Below, in pieces: positions 51,956-61,905 of a stretch of DNA of 64,000 nt. Made by a program: the position numbers and the translations under genes. The notes under the pieces were generated by a model. It was not told the origin of the DNA. It did no database searches and worked only from the letters and a program-made list of their open reading frames with translations. Each line of letters starts with the position of its first letter. The first letter of the stretch is position 1. This DNA is from F-183 sp964627455 (lineage in GTDB: Bacteria > Acidobacteriota > Terriglobia > Bryobacterales > Bryobacteraceae): assembly GCA_964627455.1 (NCBI GenBank), contig CAZVKC010000001.1, positions 62,001-126,000 of the forward strand, read 5' to 3'.

Positions 51956-53278
51956 CTATTTCCCCTTCTTCAGCAGGATCCGCGACAGAAGCAGATAGGC
52001 CAGCGGATGCAGGAAGCCCATCACCACGAAGATGGGACTGTACGAATAGAAAGTGACCGCCCGGCCCACCAGGTTGGTGGAGACCATGCCTCCGAATCCC
52101 GACCCTGCGGCGACGAGGCCGAACACAGTTCCGACCACCGGCTTCGGATACAGATCCACGATGATGGTGCTCAACAGAATCTGCCAGGCGAGATGCGCAA
52201 AGGCGGCAGCCGAAGCAATGCCGACCGCCATCAACGGCGTCGGGGCCGTGTTGATCAGCGGACTCAAGGGCAGCAGCACCGCCGCGATCGACATCACCCA
52301 GACGCGGCTGCGAACGGGCGCGACGCCACGCCGGATCAACACCCCGGAAAAGTATCCGCCAGCGATGCAACCGATGTCCGCGGCCAGGTAAACGATCCAG
52401 GCGATGCGCCCGACCTCGGCCAGCGAGAGATGCCTCGCGTCGATCAGGTACTTCGGGAACCAGAACAGGTAGAAATACCAGACAGGATCCGTGAGCATGC
52501 GCGCGATCATGAGCGCCCAGGTTTCTTTGCGGCGTAGGATGTACCGCCAGCGGCCTTCCACAGGTTCCGCCGAGGATTCGTGAGCGGCGGCGCCGCCATC
52601 CGAGATGATGGCCAGTTCCTCGCCCGTGACCCGCGGATGCTGATCGGGACGCCGGTACAGCCACAGCCACGGAATCACCCAGAGCAGGCCGAGAGATCCG
52701 GTAAACAGGAAAACAGTGCGCCAGTGAAACTGCGAAGCGAGGTAGGCAATCACCGGTGGCGCGATCGTAGCGCCGAGTGTGGCTCCGGCCGTATAGATGC
52801 CGACCACAAGGCCGCGCTCCCGGGCCGGGAACCACTCGGACACGGCCTTCGGCGCGGCAGTGTAGTTGCCCGGTTCGCCGACACCGAGCAGGAAGCGGAA
52901 GAATCCCAGCGAGACGAGACTGCGGCTGAGCGAGGTCGCCATGTCGGCGATCGACCACCAGACGATGAAGCACGCCATCGCGACGCGCGTCCCGAGATAG
53001 TCCGTCAGACGTCCGGCAAAGAGGTAAGACAGCGTATAGGCGAGCAGGAAAGCCTGGACGACGTAGGAATACTGCAGGTCGGTGATGCCGAGATCATTCT
53101 GGATCGTGCGCGCCAGGATCGAGAGGTTCTGGCGGTCCATGTAGTTGATCACGGTGGACACAAAGAGAAGGCCAGTGATCCACCAGCGGAGGTTTGGGAT
53201 CTTGCGGACCTCCTTGCCCGGCGCGGGCGGGACGGCGAGGTCGTCTGGAGTCGCGGCCGGAATGGTCCCGGGGGTCAC
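51956..53278 (-). CDS. MFS transporter, anion:cation symporter (ACS) type
   Basis: 440 residues, GTG start at 53278 overlapping the TGA of the FAD gene (GTGA) with GAGG ten bases upstream. Twelve membrane helices are predicted. Recognisable: TVINYMDRQNLSIL in TM1, GRLTDYLGTRVAMA after TM2, FRFLLGVGEPGNYTAAPKAVSEWFP, which is characteristic of the ACS family that imports hexuronates, galactarate or sialic-acid-like acids with protons. Followed immediately by the glycosidase gene: import of the acid products it releases is a plausible link. Confidence 0.92.
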   Translation of the reverse strand: MTPGTIPAATPDDLAVPPAPGKEVRKIPNLRWWITGLLFVSTVINYMDRQNLSILARTIQNDLGITDLQYSYVVQAFLLAYTLSYLFAGRLTDYLGTRVAMACFIVWWSIADMATSLSRSLVSLGFFRFLLGVGEPGNYTAAPKAVSEWFPARERGLVVGIYTAGATLGATIAPPVIAYLASQFHWRTVFLFTGSLGLLWVIPWLWLYRRPDQHPRVTGEELAIISDGGAAAHESSAEPVEGRWRYILRRKETWALMIARMLTDPVWYFYLFWFPKYLIDARHLSLAEVGRIAWIVYLAADIGCIAGGYFSGVLIRRGVAPVRSRVWVMSIAAVLLPLSPLINTAPTPLMAVGIASAAAFAHLAWQILLSTIIVDLYPKPVVGTVFGLVAAGSGFGGMVSTNLVGRAVTFYSYSPIFVVMGFLHPLAYLLLSRILLKKGK

Positions 53279-55393
53279 GAATAACACCTCACTTCGAAGA
53301 TTGCAGCCGGCGCCCCATGCGTTTCCAACACCTCGATGGTGAGGGCGGTCGTGTGAACCGGTTCCTGCAATCGGATCGTGTTGCGCGTCTGATGATTCGG
53401 AGGTGAGTCGTAAAGGCAGTTGCCAGCGGCGTCGAGAATCCGGTAGCGGCGCACGCAGAAGGGCATCTCGCTTTCGGGATGCCCCATTAGGACGCTCTCC
53501 ATCGGATGATCGAAGTCGGTGTCGAAGCTGAGTTCGACGCGCCCGATCTGCTGGGGCGAAAGCCATTCGAGAGTGATCCGCGGTTGTGTATCCTCCAGCG
53601 CCGCGACCCACGCGTTGGGTTGGAACGTCGGACGGGCGGCGCCGTTTGCGACATGGCACGCGCCGAACAAGCGCAGCGGCGGATCCACACGCATCGCGAA
53701 GTTTTTGCCACCCGGCCTGCGGGACGGCAGCCAGAATTCGAAGGAATCGATGCCGCTGCCTTCCGGAGGGATTTGTCGCGCGCCTTTGGCGACGGCTTTG
53801 TTCATCGACTGCGACAGGCTGAGGATCCCGGTGAGCCGGACGTCGCTTTCGTACACGGCCACTGCGGGATTCCGCAGGAGGCAATAACTCACATAGCGCG
53901 GCGAGTCGACCGACCCCGCGCACGCCGGATCGATGCGCACGGCCTGGGCGCGTCCGGCCGGCAACGCGATCTTCTGCGCGTACAGGATCGTTTCGGGCGT
54001 AAAATTCTCCGGACGGCAACTGCCGCGGATCTCGATATCCAGCGTCGTGTCGCATGCCGCGTCCACAAAGAACGTCGCGGCGGGAAGCGGTCCGGCGGGC
54101 ACGGGCAGCAGCATGGCGCGCGAAGCGTCGAGCGTCTGCGGAACTCCCCCGGCAGCAGGCAGTTCGGCCAGTTCGAGGCAACTGGACGCCCGGATCACGG
54201 CCTGTCGCGCCAGATCCGCCGGATCGTCGAGTGTCATCCCCGGAATGTACTGGCCCGCCCGCATCAATTCACGCTGCAGTTCGGCGACGGGAACATCGCG
54301 AGGCCGCAGTTGCCGTTGCGCGCAGAGCGCTGCAGCCATCCCGACGGCCTGCCCGTTGTGCGCGCAAGTCGCCATCACTCGCGTGGAACCGAATGCGACG
54401 TGCGACACGCTGATCAAACGGCCGGTGAGGAACAGGTTCGTGATGTTGCGGCTGTACATGCTGCGGTACGGGATCGGATACACGCCTTTCGCGTGCCACT
54501 GCGTGCAGCCGGAAAGCTCACTGTATACGCCGTCTGCAGGATGCAGATCCATCGCCCAGCCGCCGAAAGACACCGCGTCGTCATACGGGCGCTGTTCCAC
54601 CACGTCCCGCTGCGTGAGCATGTAGTCGCCTTCGAACCGCCGGCTTTCCCGCTTGCCGGGGATGGTCCCGACCCATTCCAGGGTCATCGTTTCGGCTTCG
54701 GGAAAGTTGCCGGAATTCTTAATGTAGTCCCACACCCCGTACGCGACCTTCCACAATTCCCACTTGATCGCCTCCGTGTCGTGGACGGTGTCCATGCGCC
54801 CGCCATATTCGAACCACCAGAACCGGCANNNNNNNNNNNNNNNNNNNNNNNNNNNNNNNNNNNNNNNNNNNNNNNNNNNNNNNNNNNNNNNNNNNNNNNN
54901 NNNNNNNNNNNNNNNNNNNNNNNNNNNNTTCCACCCGATATGTTGTGCTGTTCTGGCTGCACCAGGCGCGAATCGCGGCAATCGTATCGGGTCCGGATTT
55001 CTCGAGATCGTGGACAGCCGCATTCAGCAGCACAGTAATATTCGGCTCGAGCACCACCTTCTCGAGCAGGATCGTGTCGAGGATGAGGGGATTTCCCTCG
55101 GGATTGCGGTGGAGGTTCTCGACCAGGATCTCGTCGATCACGCCGCCTTCGCGAGCCCAACGGTTGTTGTTTCCCATATGCGAGGTTGCGCCGAGGATCC
55201 ACAGACGCACTTCGCTGGAGGCATTGCCGCCCAGCACCGGGCGATCCTGGATAAGCACGACGCGGATCCCCGCCCGCGCCGCCGTGATGGCGGCACAAAC
55301 GCCGGATAGCCCTCCACCGGCAACGGCGAGATCGGCTGTCAACGTCACTTCTTTGGGCTTGTTGCCCCCGCTAATGGGGCCGGAAAGGATCAT
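53275..55393 (-). CDS. FAD-dependent oxidoreductase, interrupted by a true assembly gap (paralogue 1)
   Basis: N-terminal part from ATG 55393 (AGGAA eight bases upstream): dinucleotide-binding motif AVAGGGLSGVCAAITAARAG, RPVLGGNASSEVRLW. One hundred Ns (54829-54928) then break the gene; flanks are not duplicated and the frame does not continue across the placeholder, so its true length differs from 100. C-terminal part: GTIPGKRESRRFEGDYMLTQ, YPIPYRSMYSRNITNLFLTG and a long beta-rich tail. Family FAD_oxidored (PF12831). No signal peptide at this start. Function in the locus unknown; probably acts on a sugar or polyol. Confidence 0.85.
54829..54928. other. Assembly gap, 100 N, flanks not duplicated
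   Basis: A true gap inside FAD oxidoreductase paralogue 1. The missing sequence should hold the ADCTGD-type FAD motif seen in paralogue 2. Confidence 0.9.
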
Positions 55394-55402
55394 GAGCTTT
55401 TC

Positions 55403-57696
55403 CTACTTCGCCTCCACGAGGAGTGTGTTTCGCACAGTGGCGGCATCGCCGCGAAGCACTTCGAATTTGACAGTTCCCGGATGGACCACGGCCGCGGGGT
55501 CGTGCCGCACGAGGCGCACGTAATCGATCGGATTGCCCGAGAACTGAAATACGCCGAGGTCAAGCCATCGCCTCGATCCCTCCGACAGATTCACGTGACG
55601 CACGGCGTGGAAGCCGTTGTGAAAGACCTCGGCCGTGGCCGCGTGGTCACCCTTCGGGTCCGGAATCACTTCCAGCCAGATACGCACCGGCACGCGCGAT
55701 GCGATGGCGGGCTTCCAGTTCCAGATCGCGTCACTGGCCGCCGAAAATCCCAGCGGGACCCGCGCGGCGGCCGTGAGCGTGTCTTCTTTCCCGACTCCCG
55801 TCCGCATCAGAACTTTGAGTTCATCGAGATATTGTTCGTAAACACCGCGTGGCGTGACGTCATGTTTGGCCGCAATCGACGCTGCCATGCCGACCACTTC
55901 GCCCATCATGGCCGTCGTTCGCTGGACCCGCACGGTGCCGAGCATCACGTGCGTGACGCTGATGTCGCGGCCCGCCATGAAGAGGTTCCCGATGTTGCGC
56001 GAATAGAAGCAACGATAAGGAATCGCATACGGCTCGTGCTTGGCCGACTTGTAGATCGAACGGAATTCGCCGCCTGGAAAGGCTTTCGAATTTTCCGGGG
56101 CAGGGTAGTGCAGNNNNNNNNNNNNNNNNNNNNNNNNNNNNNNNNNNNNNNNNNNNNNNNNNNNNNNNNNNNNNNNNNNNNNNNNNNNNNNNNNNNNNNN
56201 NNNNNNNNNNNNNAAGCGTCGGGGAACTCCACGCGCTGCTGGAGGTCCTGTTGCTTGAGGATGACATCGCCGATCAGGCGCCGCGATTCGCGCTTGCCTG
56301 CGACCCACGCCACCCAGGTCAGACTTTTATTCGCGTAAATCTGGCGATTTTCGGCATGGTTTTTCAGGAACGACCAGTTACCGTAGATCGCGCGGTAGGC
56401 GTGATCGCGGATGGCCTCGGCCTCCCCGACCTGATCCTGCCGCATGCCGGTTTCCCAGTCCCAATCTCCCTTGGATCCGCGCTGCGCGGTCCGTTCGTTG
56501 AACTCGAGCGCCCAGGGAGTTTCCGGAAATGCCGCAGGATTCTGCGTCTCATCGGCGTACCACATGTAGGATGCGCCCATGACTTGGTTGTCCGCTTTCT
56601 CCGGTGCGAGATCCTCGCCGGTCTCATCGCGGCCTTCACGCCCAACCCGGTAATCGGCGCCTGCAAGAAAGCCCACCGTGGCGTCGCCTGTGCAGTCGGC
56701 AAAGAGTTTGCCGCCTACCCGGAGTTCCTTCCCCGTTTGCGTTTCGCGCGCAATAACGGCAACGATGCGCGGCCCCGACTTCTCCACGCCGGTCACGTGC
56801 AGGTTCATCAGGAGCTTCAGGTTCTTCTCAGATTCGACTACGTACAGTTTCTTTTCGTCCGCGTACAGGCGGGCGTCTCCGGCGTTTCGGCTGGCGTCGC
56901 TCTTGTCGACCCCTGGCACGCTGCCCGGATCGAGTTCATGCTCGATCGCCCCGAGGCCCGGGTAGGGTCCGATCATCGTGCGGCCGCCGGGAAACACGCG
57001 AACCTCTGAACTCGCGTTGCCGCCCAGCACCGGCCTGTCGTGAACGAGCGCGACCTGTAATCCAAGCCGCGCGGCGGCGACCGCGGCAGCCGTTCCCGCC
57101 ATGCCGCCACCCACTACGACGAGGTCGAAAGATCCGGCGTCGACAGGCGAGGCCGGCAATCCAAGCAGTTTCTTGCGCAAAGAGGCGAGTTCGACCCCAT
57201 CCGGTGGCCTCCATTTGGCATCCGCCGCCACCAGCAGGATCGCGTCACACCGCCCATCGAAGCCGGTGAGATCGTGCAGCGCGAGTTGCACGGAACGCGA
57301 ACGCAGGCGGACGATTCCGCCATCCTGCCAGTGCCAGTCGACTCCGGAAGTTCCGAAGGTGGCCGGCAAGAGCGCGCCGTTCACGAGAAGTTGAAAGCGT
57401 CCGGGAGCCCCCGGGGCATTCCACCGCGCGACCCAGTCGCGAGTCCGAACCCAAACACGGTAAGCCCCCGGGGCGCCCACCTGGACTTCAGTTTTCGCGT
57501 CCACAACCGGCACGCCGAGGCCGTGCGCCAGCAGGAACGGCGAGCCCATCTGATCCTGAAACTGCTGATCCGCGACCCAGCCGCCGAGGTCCCGAAAGCT
57601 CTCCGCCTCGACCAGCGTGGTTCCGGAGGGGACAGCCGCGGCTTCAAGACCAGCGGCGGCTGCCAGAATCGCAAGAAACACGCGCGAAGTGGCCAT
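55403..57696 (-). CDS. Exported FAD-dependent oxidoreductase, interrupted by a true assembly gap (paralogue 2)
   Basis: Start ATG at 57696 with GGGAGG ten bases upstream; signal peptide MATSRVFLAILAAAAGLEA. An N-terminal beta-rich region (about 20-185, FRDLGGWVADQQFQDQMGSP) resembles a carbohydrate- or sialic-acid-binding domain and is absent from paralogue 1. The FAD domain starts with VVVGGGMAGTAAAVAAARLG and RPVLGGNASSEVRVFPGG, then KLFADCTGDATVGFLAGADY, WVAGKRESRRLIGDVILK, [gap 56114-56213] and YAIPYRCFYSRNIGNLFMAG. The frame does not continue across the 100-N placeholder. Same gene order as paralogue 1, so a local duplication. Confidence 0.85.
56114..56213. other. Assembly gap, 100 N, flanks not duplicated
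   Basis: A true gap in paralogue 2. By comparison with paralogue 1, only a short stretch between the DVILKQQD and PYRCFYSRN segments should be missing. Confidence 0.9.
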
Positions 57697-57735
57697 CCGA
57701 TCGTTACCTCCCGCGTCTCGTCCCAAACTCCAGGT

Positions 57736-60700
57736 CTAGAAGGTCAACCGCAACGCGAGCTGCACATTGCGGGGACCGCGATCCGAAGTGATCCGCCCGA
57801 ACAGCGCATTCGCGTTCTGCCCGTTGGACGCAGGCGAAAACGTGACGTTCGGATAATTGAGATTGATCCAGTTCAGCGAGTTGAAAGCCTCAGCGCGGAA
57901 CTGGACATTCGTCCGCTCGCCGATTCTAGTGTTCTTCGCCAGCGAGAAATCCATCGTAAAGATCCCGGGCGCCCGGACATCCGGCAGCACCTTGCCGACA
58001 TTGCCGTAGGTGTACGAAGGAGGATTGACAAACACATCTCCGCGCAGCCACTGCAGGGCCGTCGGATTGTCCAGCTTCGCGCTCTGGCCGGTCGAGTTGG
58101 GGCGGTCCGCCAGGAAGTTGTTCGCGCCGCGAACGATGATCGGCTGGCCTTTCTGAACAGTGGTGATCGAACCGAGCTGCCAGCCGCCGATGATCTTATT
58201 GACGACGGCGCTCTTCGAACTCACCAGCTTGCCCGGACCAAACGGCAGTTCGTAAATGCCGCTGATCACCAGACGCCGCGGTTGGTCGGTCGGGTCGATC
58301 GAACGTTCCGCTCGCCGGTTGAAGTTGCCGTTCTGATAACCGACCACGCCGGTCTGTTCGCCGATGTAGTTGAGCGGGCTGACCACACTGTCGCTGATCA
58401 GCTTGCTGCCCGTAAAAGACGCCAGGATCGTCAATCCGCCCGAGAACCGCTTTTCGGCGCTGAGCAGCATCGCGTGATAGATCGAACTGCCAAGGCGCGG
58501 ATTCCGCACGTTAATGCTCGTGTAGTACGGATACAGCTTCAGCGACTGGGAACGCGTAATCGTCGCAGTGCCGAGGCTGCCCGGCACGACGCCCGCATAC
58601 GGATTGGGAACGGCGTCCTGCAGCGCCAGTCCGAGGTTGAGGTACTGCGGGTTGAGCTGATTCATGTCGTAGCCGCCGGCAGGAAGATGCGCGCCTCTGT
58701 TGCCCGAGTAGCTTGCTTCCACGACGACTCCGCGAGGCAACTGGTGCTGCACGGAGAAGTTCCACTGCTGCGAATACGGAACCGACTGGTTGCCCTGTTC
58801 GTAATTGACGCCGGCCCCGAGCAGGTAGCTCGGGCCCAGTTTCGAACCAAGCGGCTGGGTCGGTGCGAACGGCAGCCCGTCCTTGAGGTTGAAGGCGGCA
58901 AACGCCGAGTTGTTGCCTGCCGGCTGGTAGGCAGTGGAGGTGTTCGCAAAGCCGGCGGTGTTGCCGAAATAGAGAACATTGAAGACGTTGGCGAAGAACA
59001 GCGCGTAGCCGCCGCGGAGCACGGTGCGGCCCTTGCCCGTCGGGTCGAAGCTGAAGCCGAGCCGCGGCGCAAGGTTGAACTTCTCGGATCCGAACGGAGA
59101 AGCCGGAGCGCCGTTTAGATTGGCGTACGTCATCATGCCCGTCAAGCCGTTTTCCGGATTCTTGGCCGTGGGGTTGAAGTTCGAGGTCCCGTAGTTCATT
59201 TCATGGGCCGGATCCTGGTAGTCGTAACGGAGGCCGAGGTTGAGCGTCAGCTTGCGGGACACCTTCCAGTCGTCCTGTACGAACAGGCTGAGCGAGTAAC
59301 CGCGCTGGGATTCACCCATGTAGGTTCCCACCGACGCGCTGCCGACGGCCCCAAGCAGGAACTGCGTGTATCCGAACCCGGTGTTGGTCGGCGCCTGCGG
59401 GTTGTTGGTGAGTCCGGTATTCAGGTTGAACTGACCCGAAGGATAGCTCTTCTGCAGGTTGTCGCCGAGCAGTCGGCGGTAGTCCACGCCGAAGCGCAGC
59501 GTGTGAGCGCCGGTGAGATACGAAACCGTGTCCACGAACTGCGGCGTTGTGGATCCGCGCTGCCCATAGGTGCCCTGCGGATTCAGGCCGGCCCAGCCGA
59601 CTTCGAAGGCCGGGAACACATCCTGCGGCGTCTTGGGCAGCCCCAGCTTCTGAGGCCAGTTGCGGTCCGCCGACGTCACCTTGAAGTTCAGGTAATTGCG
59701 CATCAACACCGCGCGGAATTCATTGACCAGCCGCGAAGAGAACGTGTGCGTATCCGAGAGTACGAGATTCTTGTTCTGCAGGTCGTCGGTTCGTGAACCG
59801 CTGGCTTCCAGCGGCACGAAGTTGCTGGTCAGCGGGTAGGGGTTGTGCTCGAAAAACATGAACCGGCCATACAGCAGGTTCTTGTCTGAGAAGCGGTGAT
59901 CGATTCGTGCGGTGTATTGGTTCGAATCCGTAGCGTTGCGATTCACCTGGTAGAAGTTATTGGTTTGGCTGAAAACGTTGATCGGCGTAGCGTTCGGATC
60001 GGGCAGGATCTTCTGCGCCGCGACGGCGACCGGATCGAGGCGGTTGGTCGGAATCACATTGCCGGCAAGCGGCGTGCGCACGTATCCGGACCCATTCGGA
60101 TTGGCGATCGTGGAAGCGGGATCGTACAACACGATCGGCACGCCGGATGAGTTCTTCAGATCCGCGAAATTGCCCTGCTTCCACGCCGTAGTGGGAACCG
60201 AAGTGAAACTCGTCGCGCTCGTCCGGTACATGTATTGTTCGTAGTTGAAGAAGAAGAACGTCTTGTCTTTGCCCTTGTAGATCTTCGGAATCCAGACCGG
60301 TCCGCCCAGCGAACCGCCGGGCTGGTTGTATTGGAACTGCCCCTTGGTGAGCTGAAAGGCGTCTCGCGAATCGAGTGCGCTGTTGCGCAGGTAGCTGTAC
60401 AACGACCCGTGGAACTCGTTAGTCCCCGACTTCGTCACCACGTTCAGCACGCCGCCCAGGGTGAACCCGAATTCCGCCGACATCGTGTTGCTCTGCACTT
60501 TGAATTCCTGCACCGAATCCGTCGCCGGATTGGCGTTGGCTTCGTTGTAATACGCCTGGTTGTTGTTGCCGCCGTCGATTTCCATCGTATTGGTGGCGCT
60601 CGGACCACCGTTGATGCTCAGCAGGCTGACCGAAAGTCCACGGTCCAGGAATCCCTGGCTGTTGCCTTGTGTGGACTTCACCGCCGGCGCCAGTTGCGCA

Positions 60701-61152
60701 AGCGCAAACGCGCTTCGTCCGTTGACGGGAAGGTCGACGATCCGGCGGTTTTCGATGACCTTGCCGAGGGTTCCGGTCGAGGTGTCCACCAGTTGGGCCT
60801 GTGCGCTGACTTCCACCGAGTCGCTGACGGAGCCGACCTCCATCGCGAGGTTGACCTGCGCGCGCTGGTCGACCTGCAGCACGATGCCCGTCCGCACGGA
60901 TTTCTTGAAGCCCGTGCTTTCCACGCTGACATTGTAGGAACCGACCGGAATGGCCGGAGTGCTGTAGAAGCCTTCCTGGTTGGTTTGCGCCTCAAACGCA
61001 AAATTGGTGCCGGTGTTGATCACCACGACCCTGGCGTTGGGAATGGCGGATCCGCTGGAATCGGTGATGGTTCCCAGGATCGTGCCGCGGCCTTGCTGGG
61101 CGGCAACGGGCAGGGCAATGCAAAGAAGGAGAAGCGAACAGAACTTCAACAT
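57736..61152 (-). CDS. Oar-like TonB-dependent receptor with N-terminal carboxypeptidase-regulatory-like domain
   Basis: 1138 residues. Signal peptide MLKFCSLLLLCIALPVAAQ; a carboxypeptidase-regulatory-like domain at about 20-105 (GTILGTITDSSGSAIPNARV, NQEGFYSTPAIPVGSYNVSV); plug domain at about 110-230 with LLSINGGPSATNTMEIDGGN and VLNVVTKSGTNEFHG; then a large beta barrel ending in a terminal Phe (QLALRLTF). No TonB box is certain. Acidobacteria carry dozens of these and use them for import of large substrates, mostly glycans. The sensor/regulator pair upstream and the glycosidase, oxidoreductases and transporter downstream make it the receptor of this locus. Confidence 0.93.
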   Translation of the reverse strand: MLKFCSLLLLCIALPVAAQQGRGTILGTITDSSGSAIPNARVVVINTGTNFAFEAQTNQEGFYSTPAIPVGSYNVSVESTGFKKSVRTGIVLQVDQRAQVNLAMEVGSVSDSVEVSAQAQLVDTSTGTLGKVIENRRIVDLPVNGRSAFALAQLAPAVKSTQGNSQGFLDRGLSVSLLSINGGPSATNTMEIDGGNNNQAYYNEANANPATDSVQEFKVQSNTMSAEFGFTLGGVLNVVTKSGTNEFHGSLYSYLRNSALDSRDAFQLTKGQFQYNQPGGSLGGPVWIPKIYKGKDKTFFFFNYEQYMYRTSATSFTSVPTTAWKQGNFADLKNSSGVPIVLYDPASTIANPNGSGYVRTPLAGNVIPTNRLDPVAVAAQKILPDPNATPINVFSQTNNFYQVNRNATDSNQYTARIDHRFSDKNLLYGRFMFFEHNPYPLTSNFVPLEASGSRTDDLQNKNLVLSDTHTFSSRLVNEFRAVLMRNYLNFKVTSADRNWPQKLGLPKTPQDVFPAFEVGWAGLNPQGTYGQRGSTTPQFVDTVSYLTGAHTLRFGVDYRRLLGDNLQKSYPSGQFNLNTGLTNNPQAPTNTGFGYTQFLLGAVGSASVGTYMGESQRGYSLSLFVQDDWKVSRKLTLNLGLRYDYQDPAHEMNYGTSNFNPTAKNPENGLTGMMTYANLNGAPASPFGSEKFNLAPRLGFSFDPTGKGRTVLRGGYALFFANVFNVLYFGNTAGFANTSTAYQPAGNNSAFAAFNLKDGLPFAPTQPLGSKLGPSYLLGAGVNYEQGNQSVPYSQQWNFSVQHQLPRGVVVEASYSGNRGAHLPAGGYDMNQLNPQYLNLGLALQDAVPNPYAGVVPGSLGTATITRSQSLKLYPYYTSINVRNPRLGSSIYHAMLLSAEKRFSGGLTILASFTGSKLISDSVVSPLNYIGEQTGVVGYQNGNFNRRAERSIDPTDQPRRLVISGIYELPFGPGKLVSSKSAVVNKIIGGWQLGSITTVQKGQPIIVRGANNFLADRPNSTGQSAKLDNPTALQWLRGDVFVNPPSYTYGNVGKVLPDVRAPGIFTMDFSLAKNTRIGERTNVQFRAEAFNSLNWINLNYPNVTFSPASNGQNANALFGRITSDRGPRNVQLALRLTF

Positions 61153-61243
61153 GGATACAGACCTCGAAGTCTTGGTTTACAGCTGCTGGATTACGATCTC
61201 ATGACTGCACGAGGCCTGTCGTCTGCGGTTTGGACTAGCTGAT

Positions 61244-61263
61244 CGTAGTCTTTTGGGACTACG
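61244..61263. promoter_or_regulatory. 7-bp inverted repeat upstream of the Oar-like receptor
   Basis: CGTAGTC (61244-61250) and GACTACG (61257-61263) flank TTTTGG. It is 91 bp upstream of the receptor start and just past the stop of the NarL gene. NarL-type regulators bind such repeats, so it may be an operator for the adjacent regulator; as a terminator it is weak since no U-tract follows. Confidence 0.35.
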
Positions 61264-61278
61264 CGGCGGCGCGAATTC

Positions 61279-61905
61279 TCAATCGACGTGGACGAGCCCA
61301 CGCTGGATTGCGGTCAATACCGCCTGAGTGCGGTCGGCCACGCCGAGTTTGTCGAGGATCCGGCTGACGTGGATTCGCACGGTGTTCTCCGCGATGGCCA
61401 GCTGGTCCCCGATTTCGCGATTGCTGCGTCCCTGCGCCAGAAGCTTCAGGACGTCGAGTTCCCGCTCCGTGAGTTCGGTCCCCGGAAGCCGCTCGGCCAG
61501 CAGGGCGGATACCGATGGCGGCATGTAGCGGCGCTTGTTTTGCACACTGCGGATGGCGGCGACCAGTTCCTCTGCGCCGGCGTCCTTGGTGAGGTAGGCG
61601 AGCGCTCCTGCGGCTAGCGCACGGTGGACATCTTCGCTGCCTTCGTAATTGCTGAGGACCAGAATCCCAACGGAAGGCAATTCGGCATGAATCGCCGCAA
61701 TCGCCTCGAAGCCGGAAAGATCGGGGAGGCGCAGGTCCATGATGACAACATCGGGACGGTGCTCCCGGCACAGCGGCAGAGCCTCCTGTCCCTTGCCGGT
61801 TTCGGCTATGATCGCCATGCCCTCGTGGGACTCGATCGTCGTCCGAAGCGCCAGACGGAAGAAATACTGGTCTTCGACAATCAGAATGCGAACGGTTTGG
61901 CTCAT
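61279..61905 (-). CDS. NarL/FixJ-family response regulator
   Basis: 208 residues. Receiver domain about 5-120 with acidic pair near 11-12 (VEDQ), phosphorylation site Asp57 (VVIMDLRLPDLSGFE), and conserved Lys in YLTKDAGAEELVAAI. LuxR-type HTH at about 140-205: LTERELDVLKLLAQGRSNREI, NTVRIHVSRILDKLGVADRTQAV. Start overlaps the histidine kinase end by 4 bp (ATGA), so they form a two-component pair. Likely regulates the receptor gene directly downstream, with a candidate operator in between. Confidence 0.95.
   Translation of the reverse strand: MSQTVRILIVEDQYFFRLALRTTIESHEGMAIIAETGKGQEALPLCREHRPDVVIMDLRLPDLSGFEAIAAIHAELPSVGILVLSNYEGSEDVHRALAAGALAYLTKDAGAEELVAAIRSVQNKRRYMPPSVSALLAERLPGTELTERELDVLKLLAQGRSNREIGDQLAIAENTVRIHVSRILDKLGVADRTQAVLTAIQRGLVHVD

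Noticed and set aside
51450..52973. 507-codon frame overlapping the glycosidase and MFS genes on the same strand
   Set aside because: Out of frame with both recognised genes and Arg/Gly/Ala-rich with no domains.
53279..54181. N-terminal extension of the MFS gene up to 54181
   Set aside because: It runs antisense-like through the FAD oxidoreductase in another frame with no protein character; the GTG at 53278, overlapping the upstream stop, is the natural start.
54829..56213. The two gaps in the FAD paralogues as repeat-induced assembly breaks
   Set aside because: The gaps fall in different parts of the two paralogues and the flanks are not duplicated, so collapse of shared repeats is not supported.
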